A stretch of 41,735 nucleotides of DNA, from positions 1 to 41,735 of the forward strand of contig PWYL01000031.1 in NCBI GenBank assembly GCA_003568315.1. The letters are read 5' to 3'. The DNA is from Mollicutes bacterium. GTDB lineage: Bacteria; Bacillota_I; Bacilli_A; Izemoplasmatales; Izemoplasmataceae. Position numbers and translations under genes: made by a program. A model generated the notes under the pieces. It saw nothing but the letters and a program-made list of their open reading frames with translations, was not told the origin of the DNA and searched no databases. Positions 23,894 to 32,615 of this stretch are shown here, piece after piece (the stretch's first letter is position 1; each line of letters starts with the position of its first letter).

Positions 23894-25138
23894 TTGGATC
23901 CTTACTCATTGTTGTTATATATTGCGGTCATTCTCCTTGTGGGATATGTTTTTGGAAAAATCGTCGGGCTTTTGCATCTTCCGGAGATTTCCGGATACAT
24001 TCTGGCAGGGCTTGTCATCGGACCGAGCATGCTGAATCTCATCGACCACACGGCGATTGGTGGATTGAGCGTCATCTTGAATGTTGTTTTGGCCGTCATC
24101 GCCTATCAGATCGGTACGGAGCTTTGGTTTCCGAAACTGAAGAAACATGGTGTACGGATCGTATTCCTCACTCTTATCCATGCTATCGGTGTGGCCGTAA
24201 TCGTCTTTTTTGGCACTTATCTTTTGATGGGGGAACTGTGGTTGGCACTGGCTCTTTCGGCATTGGCTGTCGCTACGGCGCCGGCGCCCATCATGGTCAT
24301 TATCCATAAGTTGCACGCCAAAGGTCCCCTGAGTGACACTATCGTCCCTTTTTTGGGGATTCTCGACATCACAGCGGTGCTCATGTTCGGTCTTCTTTCC
24401 TCTATAGCGGTGTCGTTAGTGAGCGGTGCCGCACTTGACATTTTCAACACGTTGCTCATTCCGCTCAAAGAAGTCGCTTTGTCCGTCATCGTCGGGGCAA
24501 TCTTCGGTGCCGGGTTTGGTATTGCTTCGAAATTGTTCCTCTGCAGGCTGACGAAAGACGATCAATACACCGCCTATCTAGTCATGGCTCTGGCTTTCAT
24601 CACCCTTTCCGTCTGGGTTGCGCACACTTATCATCTTTCCATGATATTGATCCCTCTCATCACGGGTATGGTTTTCACGAATTTCATCGGCAAAGAGACT
24701 TTTTTGCTTCAGGATAGCGCTATCGAACACTTTGAGCGTCCCTTCATCATCCTTTTCTTCACCATTGTCGGATTGGACATGTCACTCGGTGTTTTGCGTG
24801 ATGCCGGCGCTTTGGCTTTGCTCTACATATTTTTCCGGGTTGTCGGCGTGATTGTCGCGAACTATCTCGGTGCGACAATCACAGGTTATCCCGCTACAAT
24901 CAAGAAACACATGGGCTTGAGTCTACTGTCGCAAGGTGGAGTGACAATAGGAATGCTGATCGCTCTCACGACGTTACTTCCGGAAGAAGAAGCCCGCATC
25001 ATACAGACTGTGGTTCTCTCGAGCATCCTCTTCTTCGAGATCGTCGGTCCCGCTGTCTTCCAGTCGACACTGGAGAAGGTCGGAGAGATAAAACCGCCTT
25101 CCGGGATGTTTTCCGTCAAAGATGGCGAGAAGACTTGA
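23894..25138 (+). CDS. Cation/proton antiporter, CPA2 family
   Basis: A 414-residue membrane protein with about 12-13 helices. Conserved CPA2 elements are the N-terminal GLLHLPEISGYILAGLVIGP, the ATAPAPIM core (127-134) and SLLSQGGVTIGML near residue 340. It should exchange Na+ or K+ for protons. It lacks the C-terminal TrkA-N/RCK domain found in KefB/KefC, so nucleotide gating is not expected. The start is an unusual TTG at 23894, supported by GGTGGTG eight nt upstream and because the first membrane helix begins at once. The codon use is somewhat more AT-rich than its neighbours. Upstream lies the leader-peptide/promoter region. Confidence 0.88.
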   Translation: MDPYSLLLYIAVILLVGYVFGKIVGLLHLPEISGYILAGLVIGPSMLNLIDHTAIGGLSVILNVVLAVIAYQIGTELWFPKLKKHGVRIVFLTLIHAIGVAVIVFFGTYLLMGELWLALALSALAVATAPAPIMVIIHKLHAKGPLSDTIVPFLGILDITAVLMFGLLSSIAVSLVSGAALDIFNTLLIPLKEVALSVIVGAIFGAGFGIASKLFLCRLTKDDQYTAYLVMALAFITLSVWVAHTYHLSMILIPLITGMVFTNFIGKETFLLQDSAIEHFERPFIILFFTIVGLDMSLGVLRDAGALALLYIFFRVVGVIVANYLGATITGYPATIKKHMGLSLLSQGGVTIGMLIALTTLLPEEEARIIQTVVLSSILFFEIVGPAVFQSTLEKVGEIKPPSGMFSVKDGEKT

Positions 25139-25205
25139 AATCCGGCCCCACAGGTCGTTTTGAGCGTCAAGAATTTCCCTCTCTGCCTTATCTGCACAGC
25201 TTGCG

Positions 25206-25216
25206 TATGTTATAAT
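25206..25216 (+). promoter_or_regulatory. Extended -10 promoter of the tdh-kbl operon
   Basis: TATGT followed by TATAAT (25211-25216). A second -10-like TGTGATAAAAT follows at about 25224. The -35 region is weak. Confidence 0.68.
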
Positions 25217-25232
25217 GTCAATTGTGATAAAA

Positions 25233-25246
25233 TGTAAGCGCTCTAA
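25233..25246 (+). promoter_or_regulatory. cre-like site (CcpA) in the tdh leader
   Basis: TGTAAGCGCTCTAA matches the catabolite-responsive element TGWAANCGNTNWCA at every defined position but one. It lies 17 nt downstream of the -10, where bound CcpA would block initiation or elongation. This suggests glucose repression of threonine catabolism (inference). Confidence 0.55.
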
Positions 25247-25306
25247 CCCTTGCAAACATCCAAGAATGGAGATGACGAGACCATGGACGAAGCGAAGGAA
25301 CTGTGC

Positions 25307-26356
25307 ATGACGGCCGTTATCAAAGACCGGCCGGAACAAGGGTTCACCATCGAGAAGAGGAAAATCAGCACCGAATTGAAAAAAGATGAAGTTCTTGTAA
25401 AAGTCCGCACAGCTTCGTTTTGCGGAACGGACTATCACCTCTACACCTTCGACGAATGGGCGAAAAACCGTTTGCGGCTCCCCTTGATTGTCGGCCATGA
25501 GTTCAGTGGCGAGGTCATCAAGGTCGGAAAACGCGTCGAGAAGGTGAAAAAGGGCGACATTGTCAGCGCCGAGACTCACATCATCTGCGGCGAGTGCGAG
25601 TTCTGTCTTCGCGGTGAAGGACATATCTGTGAGAACACAAAGATTATCGGTGTTGACACGGATGGTTGTTTCGCCGGTTATGTCAAAATCCCCGAGGCGA
25701 ACTGCTTCTTGAACAACAAGGCCGCGAACCACTTGCACCTTTCCGTCCAGGAACCATTGGGCAACGCCGTCCACACCATGGCGCACTTCCCGGTGGAAGG
25801 AAGAAGCGTGGCGATTGTCGGTTGCGGGCCGCTCGGCCTCATGGGTATCGATGTCTCACGTGCCTATGGTGCGAAGAAGATCATCGCCATCGAGATCAAC
25901 GCGTATCGTCGACAAAAAGCGGAGGAGCTCGGTGCCGACGTGGTCATCGACCCCCGGGAAGAAGATGTCGTGAAACGGGTCCTCGAAGAGACCGACGGAC
26001 GCGGTGTGGATGTCGTCGGCGAATTCAGCGGCAACAAGACCGCCATTGAACAGGCGTTCAAATATATCAAGCCCGGCGGCGGCATGAGCCTGCTCGGCAT
26101 CCCGGCGGAAAACATCGAGTTGAATCTCGCCGATGATGTCGTGTTCAAAGGCATCGAGATCTACGGCGTCGTCGGAAGAAGGATCTATGACACCTGGCAT
26201 GAAGTGCGCCGACTGATTGATGAGGGAAGGCTCAATCTCGACAAGATCATCACACATCAACTCCCGCTCAAGGATGTCGAGAAAGCGGCCGAAATCATGA
26301 AATCGGGCGACAGTGGAAAAATCGTTTTGATTCCCGAGGAGGACGACTATGAGTGA
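25307..26356 (+). CDS. tdh: L-threonine 3-dehydrogenase (zinc alcohol dehydrogenase family)
   Basis: A 349-residue NAD enzyme that oxidises threonine to 2-amino-3-ketobutyrate. Catalytic zinc ligands Cys39 (FCGTD) and His64-Glu65 (GHEFSG), structural zinc cysteines 94, 97, 100 and 108, and the Rossmann GCGPLG (172-177) are present. The length and N-terminus match E. coli Tdh when started at ATG 25307, which has AAGGA seven nt upstream. ATG 25283 with GGAG is an alternative adding eight residues. kbl follows with an eight-nt overlap, and this pairing confirms the pathway. A cre-like site lies in the leader. Confidence 0.93.
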   Translation: MTAVIKDRPEQGFTIEKRKISTELKKDEVLVKVRTASFCGTDYHLYTFDEWAKNRLRLPLIVGHEFSGEVIKVGKRVEKVKKGDIVSAETHIICGECEFCLRGEGHICENTKIIGVDTDGCFAGYVKIPEANCFLNNKAANHLHLSVQEPLGNAVHTMAHFPVEGRSVAIVGCGPLGLMGIDVSRAYGAKKIIAIEINAYRRQKAEELGADVVIDPREEDVVKRVLEETDGRGVDVVGEFSGNKTAIEQAFKYIKPGGGMSLLGIPAENIELNLADDVVFKGIEIYGVVGRRIYDTWHEVRRLIDEGRLNLDKIITHQLPLKDVEKAAEIMKSGDSGKIVLIPEEDDYE

Positions 26357-27530
26357 AAAATGGAAATTCATCGAAGACGAGATTCAAAAACTGAAAGACG
26401 ACGGGGTCTATCGGAAACTCCCCGTGAACTACGGCCCCTGCGACAATGAAATCGAACTCGACGGAAGAAAGGTCATCAACCTCTCCAGCAACAACTATCT
26501 CGGTTTCGCCAACCATCCGCGCGTGAAGAAAGCCGCCAAAGAAGCCGTCGACAAATACGGTGCCGGCGCCGGCGCCGTACGGACGATTGTCGGCAACCAG
26601 GACCTCATCGAGAGACTTGAAGAACTCCTGGCGGAGTTCAAGCGCGAAGAGGCCGTCATCTGTTTCCAATCGGGCTTGAACTGCAACATCGGCACCATCC
26701 AGGCCGTTACCGCCAAAGGCGACCTCATTGTGAGCGACGAATTGAACCACGCCTCGATCATCGACGGCGTGCGCCTTTCCCAAGCCGACAAGGCCATCTA
26801 CAAGCACAACGACATGGCGGATCTGGAGCGGATTCTCAAAAAGAGACGCAAGGATTATGCGAACGTCTTCATCATCACCGACGGTGTCTTCTCGATGGAC
26901 GGCGATCTGGCCGACCTTCCGCGGATCGTCGAACTGGCGAAAGAACACGATTGCCTCACCTATGTGGATGACGCCCACGGTAGCGGTGTGCTCGGCGAGA
27001 GCGGCCGCGGCACCGTGGACCATTTCGGCCTCCACGGCGAGATCGATTTCATCGTCGGCACCCTGAGCAAGGCCATCGGTATTGTCGGCGGCTATGTCGC
27101 CACCAAACAGAGTGTGAAGGATTGGCTCTTGCACCGGGCTCGTCCCCTGCTTTTCTCGACCGCGCTTCCGCCGGCGGCGACGGCGGCGACCATCGAAAGC
27201 GTGAAGATGCTCATGGAAAGCGAAGAGCACACGGAGAAACTCTGGGCGAACGCGGAGCATTTCAAGAAATCGCTGCGTGACCTCGGATTCGACATCGGCG
27301 AGAGCGAAACCCCCATCACCCCGGTCATGATCGGCGGGGAGGCCAAGACCATGGATTTTTCCAAGGCTTTGTTGGATGAAGGGGTATTCGTTTCCGGCAT
27401 CGTCTTTCCGACCGTTCCCAAGAACAAAGGCCGTTGCCGCGTCATGATCAGCGCCGCGCACACCAGAGAGAATCTCGATAAAGCCATCGCCGCTTTCGAG
27501 CGGGTGGGGAGGAAACTGGGCGTCATCTGA
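26349..27530 (+). CDS. kbl: Glycine C-acetyltransferase (2-amino-3-ketobutyrate CoA ligase)
   Basis: A 393-residue PLP enzyme of the alpha-oxoamine synthase family that splits 2-amino-3-ketobutyrate with CoA to glycine and acetyl-CoA. Conserved features: [22 protein letters not shown] (131-140), the cofactor region [15 protein letters not shown] (207-221) and the PLP lysine Lys241 in TLSKAIG. Full length. The ATG lies within the last codons of tdh (GAGGAGG seven nt upstream), so the two enzymes are translationally coupled. The family also includes BioF and serine palmitoyltransferase; the tdh neighbour decides for Kbl. Confidence 0.95.
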   Translation: MSEKWKFIEDEIQKLKDDGVYRKLPVNYGPCDNEIELDGRKVINLSSNNYLGFANHPRVKKAAKEAVDKYGAGAGAVRTIVGNQDLIERLEELLAEFKREEAVICFQSGLNCNIGTIQAVTAKGDLIVSDELNHASIIDGVRLSQADKAIYKHNDMADLERILKKRRKDYANVFIITDGVFSMDGDLADLPRIVELAKEHDCLTYVDDAHGSGVLGESGRGTVDHFGLHGEIDFIVGTLSKAIGIVGGYVATKQSVKDWLLHRARPLLFSTALPPAATAATIESVKMLMESEEHTEKLWANAEHFKKSLRDLGFDIGESETPITPVMIGGEAKTMDFSKALLDEGVFVSGIVFPTVPKNKGRCRVMISAAHTRENLDKAIAAFERVGRKLGVI

Positions 27531-27542
27531 CGCTCTTTTTCC

Positions 27543-28493
27543 ATGAGACGCTATATCGGTTATGCCTCATTGGTCGTTTTCGCCGTGGTCCTCATGGGGG
27601 CGACCATCCACAGTGCTTACAGCGAAAACATCTTTCTCTCTCTGGCGTTCGTCCCTTTCATCATCGCCATGCTCTATGTGTTCCGACGTGCCTTCATCGA
27701 GACGAAAAACCTCGAGGAGAGCTATGGGCCCTTTTCGAGAAAAGCCCTATATGATTTTTTGGCGACTTCTATCGCCTCCGTCATCACTTTCATACTGAGT
27801 ACGCAAGCCGGGCTCGGTGCCGTCACCGCTTCCGGGGCCGTCGGGCTTGTGGCCGCGATCGCCGTGAAGCCTTATGCCGTACCGATCTTCTGCGGGTCGT
27901 TTCTCGGGATGTGTTCCCCGGACCATTTTTCCATGGGGCAGTTCATCATTGCTTCTGTCGTGGTGGGAGTCATTTTTGTGGCAACGAAAGACGTCTTCAA
28001 CGGCTATGGGGGGAAGCTCGGGACCATCGCCTTCGGTGCGGCCCTTCTGACGGGCATCATCGTGCGGGCCGATTTTCTCGATCCGATCGTCTATGACTCC
28101 TGGGAAAGGATTCATCTCGTCGCCGCGAGCGTTGTCGGTGCTGTGACGGCCTACATCATCAGTATCCGCTTCAAAGCCGGACCGGTATTCGGTAGCGCCG
28201 TCGTCGGTGTGGTCGCGGGCCCTCTTTTACCCTTTATTTTCGGTGACTTCGGCATCGACCTCGCCATCGCCGCTTTCGGAGCGTCTTTCGTCGGCATGAG
28301 TTCTCCCGAGAAGTTGCGCGATGAGCGCTATATCTTCCTTGCCGGGGTCATGTTCGGTTTCATCTTCGTTTTGAGCGCGCCTTTCTTCAACGGTTCCGGG
28401 GGCAAACTCGGGACCATCGCCTTCATCAGCGCGATGATGATCGGCGGGGTACGGATCTTTCTCGAACGGAAAATCTTCACCGGCGCCTCTTGA
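27543..28493 (+). CDS. Membrane protein with internal duplication, unknown function
   Basis: A 316-residue protein with about nine hydrophobic segments. I do not recognise the family. Two halves resemble each other at an offset of about 130 residues. GSFLGMCSPDHF (118-129) corresponds to ASFVGMSSPEKL (247-258), and FNGYGGKLGTIAF (152-164) to FNGSGGKLGTIAF (282-294). The duplicated glycine-rich loops look like pore or binding elements of a small transporter. It follows kbl by 12 nt without terminator; no proper SD precedes ATG 27543, so translation may depend on coupling. It may import or export something linked to threonine/glycine metabolism (speculative). Confidence 0.65.
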   Translation: MRRYIGYASLVVFAVVLMGATIHSAYSENIFLSLAFVPFIIAMLYVFRRAFIETKNLEESYGPFSRKALYDFLATSIASVITFILSTQAGLGAVTASGAVGLVAAIAVKPYAVPIFCGSFLGMCSPDHFSMGQFIIASVVVGVIFVATKDVFNGYGGKLGTIAFGAALLTGIIVRADFLDPIVYDSWERIHLVAASVVGAVTAYIISIRFKAGPVFGSAVVGVVAGPLLPFIFGDFGIDLAIAAFGASFVGMSSPEKLRDERYIFLAGVMFGFIFVLSAPFFNGSGGKLGTIAFISAMMIGGVRIFLERKIFTGAS

Positions 28494-28521
28494 CAAAGAA
28501 CCCCAAAAGCGGGGTGGATGC

Positions 28522-29796
28522 ATGCAGGATCTCCTGACTGTCTTCAATCTGTCCGAGAACAAAGAGGATTTCGGCTATGCGGTGCGCATTCTACGCACCC
28601 GCCGGAACGAATCGTTGCGCGATCTCGCCCGCAAAGCGGGCTTTTCGCATGCACACGTGAGAAAGATCGAGACCGGCTCGACGGCCATCGGCCGGGATGT
28701 CTTTACGCGTCTATCCCGCGTGCTCGATCTCGACCTCACCTTCGACGAAGAAGAAAAAGCCACGTTCAAGGACCTTGAGGAACGACTGGAATACGCCTTT
28801 TTGTATTTGGATCACGATGCGACCGAACGTCTGTACAAACAATTGCAAGACCCCCGCGACATCCATGGTCATTCGCTTTGGATGACCGATTATATGGTCG
28901 TCATGCTCGGATGCGCCTATCTCGGGCGGACCGGCTCACCGGAGGATGCGGATTCCTTGGTCGGGGAACTCACATCCGTCGCAGCCCTTTTCCCTCCCGA
29001 AAAAAAACAGAAGTTCCATGTCTATCGGGGCGCCCACTATTATCACTGGAATCATTTTGATGAGGCCATTGAGGATTATCGCCAAGCGATCGATCTGGCG
29101 GTGAACCGTTCGCACACGGCGCTCGCGCATCTTTTGTTGGCCCGCACCTATAACGAGACCGGCCATCTGACGGAATCATCGCATCATATCGAAAAAGCCC
29201 GCGACATGTTCGAGAAGGACCAGAACGTGCTCCGCGTCTCAGAATGTGATGCCGTGGAGATATCGAACATGATCAAGGCCGGAATCCGTGTTGGTGTGGA
29301 GGAACGATTGGAGAAGATCGTCGCGACCGCGCACCGCTATGGATATACTGCCCTGGAGAGCTTCTTGGAGACCGCCTGGGCCCTCTATCACTATTTCGGG
29401 AAGGATTATGACAAAGCCCTTGAAAGACTGGACAAAGCCAAAGATGATACGACCCGTGGCCATTATTTCCGCGCCCTCCTCTTATTGAAGCAGAAGGGAC
29501 CGCAAGCGGCATTGTCCCATATCGAGAGTCTGCCAAGAGAAAGCGACAAGACCGGGCGTTTCGACATGTACGAGAAAGGAATCTCCTTCATGAGGGTATA
29601 TGCGGAAAAAGGACTTGCCGAATCAAAAAAGGAGCTCGAAATGTTCTTCGAGACCGCTTGGGAACAGATGGCCCCGGTCACGGCGGATGTCGCCTATTCC
29701 TACTATATTCGGCTTTTGAAAGAGAAACGCCGCTACAAAGAGGCTTATGAAGCCACGAAGAAGATGATCACCATGACCAAGCGTTCATTGGCTTGA
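28522..29796 (+). CDS. XRE-TPR regulator, paralogue 2
   Basis: A 424-residue protein. The XRE helix-turn-helix spans about 17-72 (AVRILRTRRNESLRDLARKA, recognition helix SHAHVRKIETGS). The rest is helical with TPR-like repeats (NHFDEAIEDYRQAIDLA, LTESSHHIEKARDMF, KDYDKALERLDKAKDD, RRYKEAYEATKKM). Same size and order as the proteins at 22269 and 32616, though their sequences have diverged. A small stem (ACCCC/GGGGT at 28500-28515) overlaps its SD GGGGTGG and might lower translation. It sits in the tdh-kbl operon, 28 nt after the duplicated membrane protein, and may regulate that operon. Confidence 0.83.
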   Translation: MQDLLTVFNLSENKEDFGYAVRILRTRRNESLRDLARKAGFSHAHVRKIETGSTAIGRDVFTRLSRVLDLDLTFDEEEKATFKDLEERLEYAFLYLDHDATERLYKQLQDPRDIHGHSLWMTDYMVVMLGCAYLGRTGSPEDADSLVGELTSVAALFPPEKKQKFHVYRGAHYYHWNHFDEAIEDYRQAIDLAVNRSHTALAHLLLARTYNETGHLTESSHHIEKARDMFEKDQNVLRVSECDAVEISNMIKAGIRVGVEERLEKIVATAHRYGYTALESFLETAWALYHYFGKDYDKALERLDKAKDDTTRGHYFRALLLLKQKGPQAALSHIESLPRESDKTGRFDMYEKGISFMRVYAEKGLAESKKELEMFFETAWEQMAPVTADVAYSYYIRLLKEKRRYKEAYEATKKMITMTKRSLA

Positions 29797-29812
29797 GAAG
29801 GAGTTATCCGCC

Positions 29813-30181
29813 ATGTCCGAATGCATATTCTGCAACTTGAAACACGAGATCATCTACGAAAACACGCACGTTTTCGCGGTCTATGACCGCTTCCCCGTGA
29901 GCAAGGGTCATGTCCTCGTCATTCCCAAACGCCATATCGAACATTACTTCGAAGCCACCGAGGAAGAGATCGTCGCCATCCACAAGGGCCTTCACGCCAT
30001 GAAGACCCATCTGGACAAGCGCTACGCCCCCGACGGCTATAACATCGGCGTCAACGTCCATGCCGCGGCGGGACAGACCGTGTTCCATCTGCACATCCAT
30101 CTCATCCCGCGCTACGCGGGCGATGTCGACAATCCCGCGGGTGGTGTCCGCGGTGTGATTCCGGACAAGAGGACGTATTGA
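29813..30181 (+). CDS. HIT family nucleotide hydrolase/transferase
   Basis: A 122-residue protein with the histidine triad HLHIHLIPR (about 93-101) and the Hint-type N-terminus CIFCNLKHEIIYEN, where two cysteines may bind zinc. Such proteins hydrolyse adenylated or phosphoramidate nucleotides. AAGGAG precedes the ATG by nine nt. It is 16 nt after the XRE-TPR gene and 12 nt before the phosphodiesterase, inside the same apparent operon. Confidence 0.94.
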   Translation: MSECIFCNLKHEIIYENTHVFAVYDRFPVSKGHVLVIPKRHIEHYFEATEEEIVAIHKGLHAMKTHLDKRYAPDGYNIGVNVHAAAGQTVFHLHIHLIPRYAGDVDNPAGGVRGVIPDKRTY

Positions 30182-30193
30182 GGGGGGGCGGCT

Positions 30194-32056
30194 ATGAACA
30201 TGAATCGTTTCGAAGCTTTCTTTCTGAAACGTCTCGTCATGGCGGGAGCTCTGCTCCCCTTGGCATCAGTGCTCATCCTTTTTATCTTGTCCGGTGTTTT
30301 CGACACACTCGAGACCGCCTTTCTCCATTATGTCCTTCTCGTCCTGGCGACCTCTTCCCTCGGCATCTTCACATATTTTATCGCCACGAGACATCTGCGT
30401 CACACTCTGGCGCTCGCTTCGGTCATCGCCGATTCCAGTCATGACGGCATCGTGATCACGGACCGGAAGAACCGCATCGTCTATGTCAATCCGACGGTGG
30501 TCCGCGCGACGGGATACGGAAAAGAAGAGATCATCGGCGGGACACCCGGAGACTTCAAGTCGGGTATCCACGACGAGGAATACTATAAGCGGATGTGGCG
30601 TTCTATCCACGAACAAGGGTATTGGCGCGGAAAAATCTGGGACCGCCGGAAAAACGGCGACTTTCTTCCCAAGGACCTCACTATCCGTACCGTGAAAGAC
30701 AAAAGAGGAAACATCCGCTACCATCTCGGCATCCATCGCGATCTGACCGAGATCGAGGCGTTGAAAAAAGACAAGGAAAAGCTCCTCCGGACCCATCCCG
30801 AAACCGGTCTCTCCAACGAGTTGGCTTTGCGGGAAAGGATGGAGGAGCTCTTCGACAAATCCATTCCCTTCCACCTCCTTCTCACCAAGGTCAACAACAA
30901 GTCCGCTCTTATGGCGAGCGCGGATGAGACATCCTATCTGAGCGTGTTCAGGCCTCTTTCCCAGAAACTTAAAGAGGGGGACCCTCCCGCCTTCTATGCG
31001 CAAATCGACAGCGAATTCTTCGCTCTTCTCGTCTACAGGGGTGCAAAAGCGGAAGAAGCTTTCGAATCTGTTCTCCGCGACCATAACGAGAGATTGAAGG
31101 ATACGGCCGGACGCCTCGATGTTCCCTTGGATTGCACTTCGGCACTTGCCGCCCATCCGGAACATGGTGATGCCACCGACGATCTCCTCACCGCCGCCTT
31201 CGTCACACTGGAAGCCGCCATCGAAGCGGGCGAAGAGGCCATGTCATTCACACCCTCCCTCCAAAAGGCGCTGGAAGAGACCCAACGCCTCGCGGATACA
31301 CTCAAGACCGCTGTGGAGAACGAAGAACTCACTGTGGCCTATCAACCCATCGTCAATCTGGAATACGGCGGGATTGCCGGATTCGAAGCACTGGCCCGGC
31401 TTGCGGGACATTCTCCGGCAGCGTTCATCCCTCTCGCCGAAAGACGCGGTCTGATCGGTGCCATCGGTGAGCTCGTCCGCAAACAAGCGCTTGCGGCGAA
31501 GAAGGTCTTCGACGGACTCGTCGGTGAAAATTGCCTGCTCTTTTTGAACATCAGCGTGCAAGAGTTCACGGATGATGCGTTCCTTCCCGAAATCACGGCT
31601 CAATGCCGAGAGGCCGGCGTGCATCCCGAAGACATCATCTTAGAGATCACTGAGTCCACATACATCTCGAACTATGCCGCTTTCAACGACCATCTGCGCG
31701 CATTCAAAAAAGAGGGTTTCCGCATCGCCTTGGATGATTTCGGTACGGGATATTCCTCGCTCTCCCATCTGCACGAGATGCCCATCGACATGTTGAAGAT
31801 CGACCGTTCATTCATCGCCGACCTTCCTCGTGCGAGAAGCCTCGGTGTCATCGAGGGGATTCTCGCCCTCGGGAAGGCCTATGGACTTGGCATCATCGCC
31901 GAAGGGATCGAACGAGCCGAGCAAGCGGAAGTCATCAAGAGACTCGGTGGCACGTTCGGTCAGGGATTCCATTTCTCAAAGCCTCTCAGCGAAGAAGTGA
32001 TGACAAGGGTCTTGCAAAAGAAAAACGGCCCTTTCAACGGCCGCTTCGAGGTTTGA
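30194..32056 (+). CDS. PAS-GGDEF(degenerate)-EAL c-di-GMP phosphodiesterase
   Basis: A 620-residue membrane protein. Two membrane helices (about 14-34 and 44-64), a PAS domain (75-185), a GGDEF-like domain (195-355) and an EAL domain (368-605). The GGDEF signature is IDSEF (271-275) and the metal-binding DxD region reads TKVNNKS, so cyclase activity is almost surely lost. The EAL domain keeps EAL (398-400), Asn452, Glu484, DDFGTGYSS (514-522), Lys535, Glu570 and Gln590, so it should cleave c-di-GMP to pGpG. The PAS domain suggests control by redox or ligand. It is the last gene of the tdh-kbl operon, and its end overlaps the convergent next gene by 23 bp. Confidence 0.93.
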   Translation: MNMNRFEAFFLKRLVMAGALLPLASVLILFILSGVFDTLETAFLHYVLLVLATSSLGIFTYFIATRHLRHTLALASVIADSSHDGIVITDRKNRIVYVNPTVVRATGYGKEEIIGGTPGDFKSGIHDEEYYKRMWRSIHEQGYWRGKIWDRRKNGDFLPKDLTIRTVKDKRGNIRYHLGIHRDLTEIEALKKDKEKLLRTHPETGLSNELALRERMEELFDKSIPFHLLLTKVNNKSALMASADETSYLSVFRPLSQKLKEGDPPAFYAQIDSEFFALLVYRGAKAEEAFESVLRDHNERLKDTAGRLDVPLDCTSALAAHPEHGDATDDLLTAAFVTLEAAIEAGEEAMSFTPSLQKALEETQRLADTLKTAVENEELTVAYQPIVNLEYGGIAGFEALARLAGHSPAAFIPLAERRGLIGAIGELVRKQALAAKKVFDGLVGENCLLFLNISVQEFTDDAFLPEITAQCREAGVHPEDIILEITESTYISNYAAFNDHLRAFKKEGFRIALDDFGTGYSSLSHLHEMPIDMLKIDRSFIADLPRARSLGVIEGILALGKAYGLGIIAEGIERAEQAEVIKRLGGTFGQGFHFSKPLSEEVMTRVLQKKNGPFNGRFEV

Positions 32057-32525
32057 GTCGGCAGACGCTCCGATCGAGCGTTCGCAATATCAAAAAGAAT
32101 CCCGCGCCAATCAACAAGAGCAGAATCACCTTCCAAAGCAGGTTGCCGTGCGGAAAGACGATGGGCGTGAAAGCGATGCCGATCGCCGAGAAGAAGGCGA
32201 CGACGCACGGTGTGCAACCGAAAGTGAGAAGACCGAAGAAGAACGAGAAGAAGGGGATTCCCGTCGAGCCCGCGGGTTCCTTCCCCGTGAGATGGAGCCG
32301 GATACGGCCGAGGCTCAGCATGAGGGCCGCCAGGGCCGCCATCGCAGCGTTCAGCAACTGGTGCATCAAGAGCAGAGGGGCGCCCAGCGCGGTGATTGTG
32401 TCCAAGACACCGCCATGGGCGAGCACATCCAAAAAGGTATAGATCCCATGCATGAAAAAGAACGCCGCCAGCAAAAACAGCATGTTATTTTGTTTTCTTT
32501 GTCTGTACAAGAGCGTCCTGAGCAT
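32034..32525 (-). CDS. Small membrane protein with GCTPC motif, unknown function
   Basis: A 163-residue protein with four membrane helices (about 15-37, 46-70, 90-118 and 128-148). The third contains GCTPC, a CxxC pair within the membrane, as in some metal-ion or thiol-redox membrane proteins. A short conserved Pro/Phe region follows. I do not recognise the family. Start ATG 32525 is set by AAAGGT nine nt upstream; an ATG at 32531 is an alternative. The gene converges on the phosphodiesterase and overlaps its last 23 bp. Its extended -10 promoter lies at 32546-32554. Confidence 0.65.
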   Translation of the reverse strand: MLRTLLYRQRKQNNMLFLLAAFFFMHGIYTFLDVLAHGGVLDTITALGAPLLLMHQLLNAAMAALAALMLSLGRIRLHLTGKEPAGSTGIPFFSFFFGLLTFGCTPCVVAFFSAIGIAFTPIVFPHGNLLWKVILLLLIGAGFFLILRTLDRSVCRLKPRSGR

Positions 32526-32545
32526 TCTCATCACACCTTTACCAC

Positions 32546-32554
32546 AGTATAACA
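32546..32554 (-). promoter_or_regulatory. Probable promoter of the GCTPC membrane protein gene
   Basis: Minus strand TGT followed by TATACT, 20 nt before the start codon; weak -35. Confidence 0.45.
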
Positions 32555-32615
32555 ATCTCCACCAAGGATGCGGTCGCGAACGCTCAAGAGTTCATAACAT
32601 TCCGAGGAGGTTTCC

